Shown here piece after piece: positions 10,385-17,555 of a stretch of 30,775 nt of DNA. The stretch is from Bog-756 sp036553725 (GTDB taxonomy: Bacteria; Actinomycetota; Acidimicrobiia; Acidimicrobiales; RAAP-2). The DNA lies in NCBI GenBank assembly GCA_036553725.1, contig DATBOO010000180.1, positions 1 through 30,775 of the forward strand. The letters run 5' to 3'. The notes beneath the pieces are model-generated. The model was not told the DNA's origin. It searched no databases and worked only from the letters and a program-made list of their open reading frames with translations. The position numbers and the translations under genes are program-made. The first letter of the stretch is position 1. Every line of letters starts with the position of its first letter.

Positions 10385-11776
10385 ATGAGACAGGCGTCCC
10401 CTGCTGAGCGCGCGTCGTTCGGACGAGAGGCACGGGTCCGGGTCCCTCGAGCGCGCCACGGCGAGTGGGAGCCCCCACCCGGTCGGACCGATCCCCTCGA
10501 GATCCTGGCCCTGCAGGCCACCACCCGGGTGCCCGAGCTCGTCCCCATCCGCTACGGGCGGATGGCCGACTCCGCCTTCGCCTTCTTCCGGGGAGCCGCG
10601 GCGGTGATGGCCGCCGACCTGGCCCAGGAGAAGTCGACCGGGCTCGACGTCCAACTGTGCGGCGATGCCCACCTGTCCAACTTCGGGGGCTTCGCGTCAC
10701 CCGAGCGCGACCTGATCTTCGACGTCAACGACTTCGACGAGACGATCCCCGGCCCCTTCGAGTGGGACCTGAAGCGCCTGGCCGCCAGCCTCGAGATCGC
10801 CGCCCGGAGCCGCGAGTTCGACGAGCCGGTGTGCTCGTCCATCGTCGCCCAGGCCTCGTGCTCGTACCGGACGGCCGTGCGGGAGTTCGCCGACATGCGT
10901 GACCTCGAGGTCTGGTACTCCCGGCTCGACACCGCCACCCTGGTGGCCCGATGGGGGGACCAGGCCGGCCGCAAGGTGACCGAGGCCTTCCGGCGCCGGG
11001 TGGCCAAGGCGCAGTCCAAGGACCACCTCGCCGCCCTGGCCAAGCTGACGGTCGAGCACGAGGGCCAGCTCAGATTCGTCAACAACCCGCCCCTCATCGT
11101 GCCGGCCGAGGACGTCTTCACCGATATGCAGTCCAACCGGACCCTGCGGAATCTTTTCGATGCCCTCTCCGACTACAGCCAGACCCTGTCGGTGGATCGC
11201 CAGCAGTTGCTCGAGCGCTACGAATTCATCGACCTGGCCCGCAAGGTGGTCGGCGTCGGTAGCGTCGGGACCCGGTGTTGGGTGGCGCTGTTCACCGGAC
11301 GCGACAAGGGAGACCCGCTCTTCCTGCAGATCAAGGAAGCCGAGGCCGCCGTCGGCGAGCCCTTTCTGGCCAAGAGCCAGTTCCCCAACCAGGGTCAGCG
11401 GGTGGTCGAGGGCCAGCGGCTCATGCAGGGCGCCAGCGATATCTTCCTCGGCTGGGACCGGTTCGAGGGCGACGACGGCATCGCCCGGGACTTCTACATG
11501 CGTCAGCTCTGGGACTGGAAGGCCTCGGCGGCGGTCGACCAGATGTCGCCGGACGTCCTCGGGATCTATGCCCAGATATGCGGGTGGACCCTGGCCCGCG
11601 CCCATGCCCGCTCGGGGGATGCCGTTGCCCTCGGCGCCTACCTCGGGGCCAGCGACCGGTTCGACCGGGCCCTGTGCCGCTTCGCCCGGCACTACGCCGA
11701 CCAGAACGAACGCGACTTCGAAGCCCTGACCCTGGCCATCGCCAGCGGTCGGGTCGACGCGGTCAGCGGCGTATGA
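10385..11776 (+). CDS. DUF2252 family protein, kinase-like motifs
   Basis: A 463-residue cytosolic protein of the DUF2252 family, common in actinobacteria, function unknown. Hallmarks are TRVPELVPIRYGRM (near 47), LCGDAHLSNFG (G93-D94-A95-H96...N99), FDVNDFDETIPGPFEWDLKR (D113 to R132) and, in the C-terminal half, VGVGSVGT (G290-T296) and LQIKEA with K317. GDxHxxN plus DFD resembles the catalytic loop and metal motif of aminoglycoside/choline-kinase-like folds, while GxGxxGT plus a lysine ~22 residues later resembles a nucleotide-binding lobe. These lobes are in reversed order relative to ordinary kinases. ATG 10385 is the first in-frame start before conserved sequence; no strong ribosome site is visible. 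It is followed after 131 bases by gad. Confidence 0.85.
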   Translation: MRQASPAERASFGREARVRVPRARHGEWEPPPGRTDPLEILALQATTRVPELVPIRYGRMADSAFAFFRGAAAVMAADLAQEKSTGLDVQLCGDAHLSNFGGFASPERDLIFDVNDFDETIPGPFEWDLKRLAASLEIAARSREFDEPVCSSIVAQASCSYRTAVREFADMRDLEVWYSRLDTATLVARWGDQAGRKVTEAFRRRVAKAQSKDHLAALAKLTVEHEGQLRFVNNPPLIVPAEDVFTDMQSNRTLRNLFDALSDYSQTLSVDRQQLLERYEFIDLARKVVGVGSVGTRCWVALFTGRDKGDPLFLQIKEAEAAVGEPFLAKSQFPNQGQRVVEGQRLMQGASDIFLGWDRFEGDDGIARDFYMRQLWDWKASAAVDQMSPDVLGIYAQICGWTLARAHARSGDAVALGAYLGASDRFDRALCRFARHYADQNERDFEALTLAIASGRVDAVSGV

Positions 11777-11848
11777 CCAGGACCGGAGCTGTTGCCGGCG
11801 GGGACCTGGGCCCACCGGGTGCTCCGGGAGCCGATCGTATGCAGTCGG

Positions 11849-11880
11849 CCATCCACCATTGAACCCATCCGCCACTGAAC
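11849..11880 (+). repeat. Two tandem 16-bp imperfect repeats upstream of gad
   Basis: CCATCCACCATTGAAC (11849-11864) is directly followed by CCATCCGCCACTGAAC (11865-11880), 14 of 16 positions identical. The pair ends 27 bases before the gad start, so it lies in the 5' region of gad. It could be a tandem regulator site; no -10 box is convincing around it. Confidence 0.5.
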
Positions 11881-11907
11881 CACCGACCACCGAGATGAGG
11901 ATGAAGC

Positions 11908-13308
11908 ATGCCCCTGCACAAACGCCAGTCCATCCGCGACGCAATGATCGAGTCGGTCTACGCGGGCCAGGACCTGCTGACCACCCTGCCGTCGCACCGC
12001 TTCCCCGCCGACCAGATGCGCCCGGAAGACGCCTTCCAGGCCATCTCCGATGAGTTGCTGCTGGATGGCAACGCCCGCCAGAACCTGGCCACGTTCTGCC
12101 AGACCTGGGAGGAGCCCGAGGTCCACCAGCTCATGGACCTGGCCATCAACAAGAACATGATCGACAAGGACGAGTACCCTCAGACCGCCGAGATCGAGCG
12201 GCGTTGCGTGCAGATGCTGGCTGACCTGTGGAACGCACCCGAGGACGGCGCGGCCGTGGGCTGCTCGGCCATCGGCTCATCGGAGGCGTGCATGCTCGGT
12301 GGGATGGCGGCCAAGTGGCGGTGGCGGGAGAAGCGCCGGGCGGAGGGAAAGCCCACCGACCGGCCGAACATGGTGTGCGGCCCCGTACAGGTGGTGTGGC
12401 ACAAATTCGCCAAGTACTGGGAGGTCGAGATGCGGGAGATCCCGATGTCGCCCGGCCGCTACTGCATGGACGTCGAGCAGATGCTCGAACAGGTCGACGA
12501 GAACACCATTGCCGTGGTCCCGACGTTCGGGGTGACCTACACCGGCTCCTACGAGCCCGTCCTCGAGCTCTCCCAGGCGCTGGACAAGCTGCAGGAGGAG
12601 ACCGGCCTCGACGTCGACATCCACGTCGACGGGGCCAGCGGCGCCTTTCTGGCCCCGTTCTGCGCCCCCGACATCCTGTGGGACTTCCGGATCCCCCGGG
12701 TCAAGTCGATCAGCACCTCCGGTCACAAATTCGGACTGGCCCCCCTCGGCGTGGGATGGGCGCTGTGGCGCGATGCCTCCGAGTTGCCGGACGATCTGAT
12801 CTTCCACGTCACCTACCTGGGCGGCGACATGCCGGTCTTCCAGATCAACTTCTCCCGGCCGGCCGGTCAGATCGTGGCCCAGTACTACAACTTCGTGCGG
12901 CTGGGGAAGCACGGCTACCGCGACGTCCATGACGCGTGCTACGCCACCGGCAAGTTCCTGGCCGACGAGATCGTGAAGCTCGGGCCGTTCGAGCTGCTCT
13001 GCGACTCGGACGCCCACTCGGGCATACCGTCGGTGGCCTGGAGGATCCGTGAGGGCGAGGACCCGGGTTACACGCTCTACGACGTGGCCGACCGTCTGCG
13101 GGTCCGGGGCTGGCAGGTTCCGGCCTATCCGCTGACCGGATCGGTGGCGGACATCTCGGTCCAGCGGATCCTGGTGCGCCAGGGGGTGAGCCTGGACCTC
13201 GCCCTCCTGCTGCTCGACGACATGAAGCAGTCGATCGGCCATTTCGACAAGCATCCGGTGTCGGTAGCCATGACCAAGGACGAGTCCGGCGGGTTCAGCC
13301 ATCTATAG
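11908..13308 (+). CDS. gadB: Glutamate decarboxylase (PLP-dependent)
   Basis: Converts L-glutamate to GABA and CO2, consuming a cytosolic proton. The 466-residue length equals E. coli GadA/B. Visible family features are the N-terminal ELLLDGNARQNLATFCQTW, the PLP-contacting GSSEACMLGGMAAKWRWR, DVDIHVDGASGAFLAPF with the cofactor-binding Asp, and the Schiff-base lysine K274 in STSGHKFGLAPLG. The C-terminal dipeptide is His465-Leu466; in E. coli GadB His465 forms the aldimine that shuts the enzyme at neutral pH, so pH-dependent autoinhibition may be retained (inference). ATG 11908 has a GAGATGAGG-type ribosome site. No glutamate/GABA antiporter (GadC) is nearby; a ClC-type gene lies downstream on the other strand. 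Confidence 0.97.
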   Translation: MPLHKRQSIRDAMIESVYAGQDLLTTLPSHRFPADQMRPEDAFQAISDELLLDGNARQNLATFCQTWEEPEVHQLMDLAINKNMIDKDEYPQTAEIERRCVQMLADLWNAPEDGAAVGCSAIGSSEACMLGGMAAKWRWREKRRAEGKPTDRPNMVCGPVQVVWHKFAKYWEVEMREIPMSPGRYCMDVEQMLEQVDENTIAVVPTFGVTYTGSYEPVLELSQALDKLQEETGLDVDIHVDGASGAFLAPFCAPDILWDFRIPRVKSISTSGHKFGLAPLGVGWALWRDASELPDDLIFHVTYLGGDMPVFQINFSRPAGQIVAQYYNFVRLGKHGYRDVHDACYATGKFLADEIVKLGPFELLCDSDAHSGIPSVAWRIREGEDPGYTLYDVADRLRVRGWQVPAYPLTGSVADISVQRILVRQGVSLDLALLLLDDMKQSIGHFDKHPVSVAMTKDESGGFSHL

Positions 13309-13351
13309 GCCACCCTCGCCCCGGTAGTCACCCGGCACGCCCTCGCCCGCC

Positions 13352-14500
13352 TCAACCCCGGTCGGGAACCGTCCAGTCCACCTCGATCGGACGGCGGAGG
13401 AGCAGCCGCGGGCGTCCGACCACTGCCGGCCGGTCGGTGGTCCACGGCGACGGCGTCGCCAGGGTCAAGCCGGCCAGTCCGCGCAGGGCCTGGTCGTACC
13501 CGGAGCGGACCCAGGAGAAGCGCTGCCAGCACCCCTCCTGCTCGGCCTCGGGGACGCTCACCAGCGCGCTGAGCCGATCGAGGGCGCCGAGGTACTCGGA
13601 GCGGTGGATAGAGATCTCCGGAGCCGGCCCCGACCAGGTGGCCATCAGCTCGGCCAGCAGGACCGGCGGCTTGATGGGCAGCCCTGCGGCCCTCCCGATC
13701 CGGACCAGCGCGGGCATGCCGTAGCCCAGGGCCAGCATCGGGCCCTTCACCTCCTCGACGGTGTGCTCTCCCGTGCTGAACTCCGACGCCGAGAGGAGCA
13801 GGGCCGCACCGTCGACCATCGAACCCACCGATGCGACCCACGACTGACCGGGTGACGATTCGGGGAAGTAGCACAGGGCGGGAAAGGAGGTGTGGGTCTG
13901 GTCGAGGTCGAGCATCCAGTCGACCACGGTCCTCCAAAGATCCGGATTGTCCAACGAGCCGAAGCGGTGGAGGTCCTCGACCATGCCGACGGGAGACGGG
14001 GGGGTGCCGGCGAAGGGGCGAAGCAGGCTGACGCCCCGCTCCCGGCTGTTGTGGGCGGCGTAGATGGTGGGCAGGTAGCTGATCAACAGGGCGACGAGCC
14101 CCAGCCCGATGGTGGCCTCCACGAAGGTCAGCCAGATCCGGACACTGCCCTCCGGTTCGGCGAATCCCAACGTGAACAATGACGATCCGCTGATCTCGAA
14201 CGACCGCTGCGCCGTGTCGTGGCTGACCGCCCAGAAGATGAACGAGAAGCCGAATGTCACCGAGAGCATCCACACCAGGGGCAGGCTGACCAGGGCGATC
14301 GGGGCATAGAGGGCTCGGAGGTTGTCCTCCCGTTCCGGGTCCCGCCAGCGGTGGACCAGCACCCGGTCCGCCACCGCGAACACGAAACGGGCGATGTGGG
14401 TGAATCCGCGGGGGAGGACCACCGTCTCCAGGGCCGAGATGAGCACGGACATCACCACCGTGATGCCGACGAGGATGGCGATGACATGGAGCAGGATCAA
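13352..14500 (-). CDS. K+-channel-like membrane protein with degenerate filter
   Basis: The 382-residue product has three hydrophobic helices (about 1-29, 64-92, 120-146) and, between helices two and three, a pore-loop-like segment SGSSLFTLGFAEPEGS (residues 104-119). Two-helix potassium channels have T-x-G-Y/F-G-D here; this protein has T110-L-G-F-A-E115, so the second filter glycine is Ala and Asp is Glu. The ~230-residue C-terminal half is soluble, without a recognisable RCK/TrkA domain. The start is TTG at 14500, supported by the strong upstream GGGAAGGGAG (14509-14518 on this strand) and by TTG being immediately before the first helix. It is the third gene of the clc-GAP operon, 52 bases after the GAP stop. 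Channel assignment is tentative; unknown membrane protein is the alternative. Confidence 0.6.
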   Translation of the reverse strand: MILLHVIAILVGITVVMSVLISALETVVLPRGFTHIARFVFAVADRVLVHRWRDPEREDNLRALYAPIALVSLPLVWMLSVTFGFSFIFWAVSHDTAQRSFEISGSSLFTLGFAEPEGSVRIWLTFVEATIGLGLVALLISYLPTIYAAHNSRERGVSLLRPFAGTPPSPVGMVEDLHRFGSLDNPDLWRTVVDWMLDLDQTHTSFPALCYFPESSPGQSWVASVGSMVDGAALLLSASEFSTGEHTVEEVKGPMLALGYGMPALVRIGRAAGLPIKPPVLLAELMATWSGPAPEISIHRSEYLGALDRLSALVSVPEAEQEGCWQRFSWVRSGYDQALRGLAGLTLATPSPWTTDRPAVVGRPRLLLRRPIEVDWTVPDRG

Positions 14501-14552
14501 CAGGCGAGCTCCCTTCCCTCGTGCGTTGCCGATGACAGGCCGAGACCTGCCA

Positions 14553-15200
14553 TCACGACACGATCAAGTAGATGCTGTCCCCGACGAGCCAGAGGCCGAC
14601 AATGAGGGCGAGCACGATGATGGCCTGGTCCCGGTGGGTGTCGATCCATTGCCGCAGCCCGTCCAGCCTCTGCGCGGCCGCATCCGGGGAGAAGACGGCG
14701 TACAGCTCCATGGTCAGGATGCTCGCTGTGCACAGGAGGCAGAAGCCGACCAGCAGGGCAAAGGTCTCGATCGATGAGATATGCATCTGGGCCACGGCGG
14801 CAGCGCCGGCACCGACCAGCACCCACGGCTGGAGGAGCAGTCCCAGACCGGCTGCGGCCCACGCCGACATGTGGTCGAGCTTGGCCATCCAGGTCGGGGG
14901 CTTCTTGGGCATTCCCACCCGGCTCCGCTGCCGGAAGCCGAGGATGATGAGGACCACCCCGAGCGCCATCTTGACCCCGAGCACCGCGTCGGAGGGCGCC
15001 GTCGAAGGCTGGGGCGGCTTCCCGCCGGTCACCAGGACGGTGGCGGCGATCACCACCACCAGCGACAGAAACCAGCCGAGGATGTAGGCGGCGCCCTTGA
15101 ACGTCCCCCGCTCCGTGCTGAGCACGAGGATGAACCCGGTGATGGGAATCGGCTCGAGGGTGACCGCCAGTCCGATGAGGATCAGATCGACGACGCTCAT
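14553..15200 (-). CDS. GAP/Sap family membrane protein (LysE-like fold)
   Basis: A 215-residue protein with about six helices. The start MSVVDLILIGLAVTLEPIPI followed by TGFILVLSTERGTFKGAAYI is typical of the GAP (glycolipid/peptidoglycolipid addressing protein, Sap) family, related to LysE-type exporters. In mycobacteria such proteins assist transport of cell-surface lipids; the substrate here is unknown. Helices 1-3 precede a basic loop (RQRSRVGMPKKPPTWMAKLD), then three more helices follow, ending in LALIVGLWLVGDSIYLIVS. The ATG at 15200 overlaps the stop of the upstream ClC gene by four bases (ATGA), indicating translational coupling. Confidence 0.75.
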   Translation of the reverse strand: MSVVDLILIGLAVTLEPIPITGFILVLSTERGTFKGAAYILGWFLSLVVVIAATVLVTGGKPPQPSTAPSDAVLGVKMALGVVLIILGFRQRSRVGMPKKPPTWMAKLDHMSAWAAAGLGLLLQPWVLVGAGAAAVAQMHISSIETFALLVGFCLLCTASILTMELYAVFSPDAAAQRLDGLRQWIDTHRDQAIIVLALIVGLWLVGDSIYLIVS

Positions 15201-16618
15201 CGGAGCCCGGGCCCCGTTCCGCCGGCATCGTGGACGGAAGGCGGTGGTGCTCCACCATCCTGTGCGGCAGCCCCGCCGGCCACCTCCCGCCGCAGCTCGG
15301 TCACCGTCTGGGGCAGCCATGCGGTGGTGGCATAGGCCACGACCACCGCCACGATAACCAGGGGCATGACGGCCAATCCATCGCTGTAGAGCAGCAAGGT
15401 GGCCAACAGCGTCGAGGTCAGGGGGAGTTTGAGCATGGCCGTGCACATGGCCCCGATCCCCATGGCCACGCCCGCCACCAGCACCAGTCCGGGGAGATGC
15501 GAGGCGGCGATCCCGCCGGCGGCGCCGATGAACATGGAAGGGAACACCGGCCCGCCGCGGAAGCTGGAGAGCGAGAGCCCGTAGGCCAACGACTTGCACA
15601 CCACCAGGAGGAGCAGGGCGCCGACCGTCCAGCCGGCTGCGTGCTGCACGAGACCGGGGAGGGCAGACTGCCCGGAGAACAGGACGTCGGTCGGTCCCCG
15701 TCCGGTCCCCTCGGCGAAGGCGATGGCCAGTCCGGCCACCGCCAGGCCCACCACCGGGGTGAGAAGGATCATGCGTCGCTCGACGTGGGGACGCAGTGCG
15801 AGCGCCATCAGGCGGATGCCGCCGCCGACCACCGCCGCGGCCACGCCGAAGGCCAGTGCCCAGCCGAACATGGCCACCGTCGGGTGATGAAACGGAGGGA
15901 GACCGGGAATCGCCAGTGAGAACGTGCCGAATCCGGTCAGCGAGTCCAGCCCGACGAAGATGAGCGTCCCCACCCCGGCGGCCAGGAGACCGGGGACGAG
16001 CACCAACCCGAGCACCGGGCCGCCGAGCCCGGCCGCCTCCATCAACAGGAAGGCGCCGGCGATCGGCGATCCGAAGAGGGTGCTGATCGCCGCGAAGCTG
16101 CCAGCTGCGGCCATCACTGCGGCGGCCATCGGTGGCGCGTCGCGTTTGGCCAGGTGCACGGAGAGCACGCCGAGGCCGCCCCCGATGGCGATCAACGGCG
16201 CCTCGGGACCGAGGACGACGCCCAGGCTCAAGGTGGCCAAGGCGGCCAGCACCACCCCCGGCAGGTCGACGGGATCGGGCGTCCCCCCGGCCTGGAACCC
16301 GTCAGCCGGCGAATGCCCTCCGGTTCCGGGTAGGTACCGGATCACGGAGCTGACCAGGAGCCCGGCGATCCCGAGGAGCGGGAGGGGCCACCACGCCGGC
16401 ACGCCGTGGAAGCCCAGCTCACCGGGCAGTGTGGCGAAGAACCAGTTCTGCAGCAGGCTGACCAGTTTGAGGAATCCGTAAGCGACGGCGGAGACGGGCG
16501 CGCCGATGAGGGCGGCCAGCACCAGAAGCTGGATGTAGCTGCGGCTCTTGAGCAGCGCCATCGGATCGGGAGGGACTGCGGATGTCTCGGGGCCCCCGCC
16601 CGCCGCGGGCATGCTCAT
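15197..16618 (-). CDS. ClC-family chloride channel/antiporter-like protein
   Basis: A 473-residue integral membrane protein of the ClC superfamily with about 11 hydrophobic segments and the duplicated ClC layout. GVVLGPEAPLIAIGGGLG (E139) matches the GREGP region carrying the gating glutamate, FGSPIAGAFLLMEAAG matches the helix with the internal proton site, and FRGGPVFPSMFIGAAGG matches GxFxP. Two hallmarks deviate: the GSGIP anion filter is replaced by GTGGHSP, and the position of E. coli ClC Glu203 is Ala195 (after E194). It may therefore be a channel, uncoupled, or use another anion. ATG 16618 lacks a clear ribosome site; in-frame ATG 16612 is an alternative. First gene of a three-gene operon. 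Confidence 0.85.
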   Translation of the reverse strand: MSMPAAGGGPETSAVPPDPMALLKSRSYIQLLVLAALIGAPVSAVAYGFLKLVSLLQNWFFATLPGELGFHGVPAWWPLPLLGIAGLLVSSVIRYLPGTGGHSPADGFQAGGTPDPVDLPGVVLAALATLSLGVVLGPEAPLIAIGGGLGVLSVHLAKRDAPPMAAAVMAAAGSFAAISTLFGSPIAGAFLLMEAAGLGGPVLGLVLVPGLLAAGVGTLIFVGLDSLTGFGTFSLAIPGLPPFHHPTVAMFGWALAFGVAAAVVGGGIRLMALALRPHVERRMILLTPVVGLAVAGLAIAFAEGTGRGPTDVLFSGQSALPGLVQHAAGWTVGALLLLVVCKSLAYGLSLSSFRGGPVFPSMFIGAAGGIAASHLPGLVLVAGVAMGIGAMCTAMLKLPLTSTLLATLLLYSDGLAVMPLVIVAVVVAYATTAWLPQTVTELRREVAGGAAAQDGGAPPPSVHDAGGTGPGLR

Positions 16619-16954
16619 GCCGCCACGCCCACAACCGGCGGGTGACGCCGTGGGGACCGCATCGGCCCGGGCTCAGGCATGGATCCGCCGCCGCCCTGCG
16701 GCAAAGGGTCCAACCCGCGCCATGCCCGCCGTGGCACCGGGCGAAGAGCCAACCATGTTCACGAATCCCCCAACCTGTCCGATCTCCGTCTGTGGACACT
16801 AGGTGGTTTTGTCGCGGGAGGGGTGGTCCGGGACACGAGGAACCGGTGCCTGGCCTCCGGGTCCTCCGGATGGCCGGCACACGATGAAACCCGGGCGCAG
16901 GCGCCCGGGCCGCTATGGTGCATTGCTGTCCCCGAACAAGGAGCGGCACCGAAC
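16619..16954 (+). promoter_or_regulatory. Divergent intergenic region between ClC and SHOCT genes
   Basis: These 336 bases separate the ClC operon (minus) from the SHOCT gene (plus). On the plus strand a candidate -10 TATGGT lies at 16914-16919 and a ribosome site AAGGAG at 16938-16943. A perfect palindrome, CCCGGGCGC (16890-16898), AG, GCGCCCGGG (16901-16909), covers the expected -35 position. On the minus strand TAGTGT (16796-16801 complement) could be a -10 for the ClC operon, giving a leader of about 170 bases. I see no additional gene here: in-frame openings lack ribosome sites and conserved sequence. Confidence 0.45.
16890..16909 (+). promoter_or_regulatory. Perfect 9-bp inverted repeat, candidate operator
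   Basis: CCCGGGCGC-AG-GCGCCCGGG. It ends four bases before the TATGGT -10 box and overlaps the -35 position, a placement typical of repressor or activator sites. There is no T-run after it, so a terminator is less likely. Confidence 0.45.
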
Positions 16955-17347
16955 ATGCTTGCCTACAACTACCCATTGCTCAGCATCTTCTGGACGATGT
17001 TGGAATTCTTCCTCTTCTTCTTGTGGATCTGGCTCCTCATCGTCATCTTCGCCGACATCTTCCGCAGCCATGACATGGGCGGGCTGGCCAAGGCCCTGTG
17101 GGTGATCTTCGTCATCATCCTCCCCTTCCTCGGCGTGCTCATCTACCTCATCGCCCGGGGCGGGAGCATGCAGGAGCGAGCTGCGGCCCAGGCCCAACGG
17201 CAGCAGCAGGCCTTCGACTCCTACGTGAAGGAGACCGCCGGAAGCTCCAGCAGTGCCGATGAGCTGTCCAAGCTGGCCGACCTCAAGGCCAAGGGCGTCC
17301 TCACCGACGCGGAGTTCGAGGCCCAGAAGGCCAAGCTGCTCAGCTGA
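16955..17347 (+). CDS. PLDc_N/SHOCT-domain small membrane protein
   Basis: A 130-residue protein. Two hydrophobic segments (about 8-31 and 45-66) with FFLWIWLLIVIFADIFRSHD and LAKALWVIFVIILPFLGVLI form the phospholipase-D N-terminal-like two-helix module often seen in actinobacteria; no phospholipase catalytic HKD motif is present. A Gln/Ala-rich, probably helical linker follows, then a SHOCT (short C-terminal) domain at about 99-129: ELSKLADLKAKGVLTDAEFE. Such proteins are abundant and uncharacterised. The frame is open farther upstream, but ATG 16955 has AAGGAG at 16938-16943 and a -10-like TATGGT at 16914, and begins just before the first helix. Confidence 0.85.
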   Translation: MLAYNYPLLSIFWTMLEFFLFFLWIWLLIVIFADIFRSHDMGGLAKALWVIFVIILPFLGVLIYLIARGGSMQERAAAQAQRQQQAFDSYVKETAGSSSSADELSKLADLKAKGVLTDAEFEAQKAKLLS

Positions 17348-17393
17348 GCCGATGCGCTGACCCCGGTCGGCCGCATCAGATCACGGCAACGCA

Positions 17394-17440
17394 GGCAGAT
17401 GGCCGTCCCGGGGTGGTTACGGGTCGGGACGGCCACTGCC
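17394..17440 (+). terminator. Strong hairpin, probable terminator after the SHOCT gene
   Basis: GGCAG(A)TGGCCGTCCCG (17394-17410) pairs with CGGGACGGCCACTGCC (17425-17440): 16 base pairs with one bulged A and a 14-base loop. It starts 47 bases after the SHOCT stop. A downstream T-run is absent, as is usual in high-GC actinobacteria, so termination is inferred from stem strength and position. Confidence 0.65.
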
Positions 17441-17513
17441 GGCGCTGCGTGATGCATCGCCGTGCCTGGCGGTGTCCTCCGTCGGCCACCAGCCGGCTGG
17501 CGGACTGAAGAAT

Positions 17514-17548
17514 GGGTCCCGGGCCGGCAAATCGGGACCCGGTACAGT
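17514..17548 (+). promoter_or_regulatory. Candidate promoter with inverted repeat before leaderless gene
   Basis: A -10 box TACAGT (17543-17548) ends seven bases before GTG 17556, so a transcript could start at the start codon. Directly upstream, GGGTCCCG (17514-17521) and CGGGACCC (17533-17540) form a perfect 8-bp inverted repeat with an 11-base spacer over the -35 position, suggesting an operator. The half-site GTCCCG/CGGGAC also occurs in the terminator hairpin 17401-17434. Confidence 0.45.
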
Positions 17549-17555
17549 CTGGGAC

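Noticed and set aside
10370..10385. TGGAA-N6-TTCCA inverted repeat at the DUF2252 start
   Set aside because: Arms are only five bases long and overlap the start codon; expected by chance at this window size.
16890..16909. Palindrome as a terminator of an upstream transcript
   Set aside because: No T-run follows, no plus-strand gene ends nearby, and a -10 box sits just downstream, so an operator fits better.
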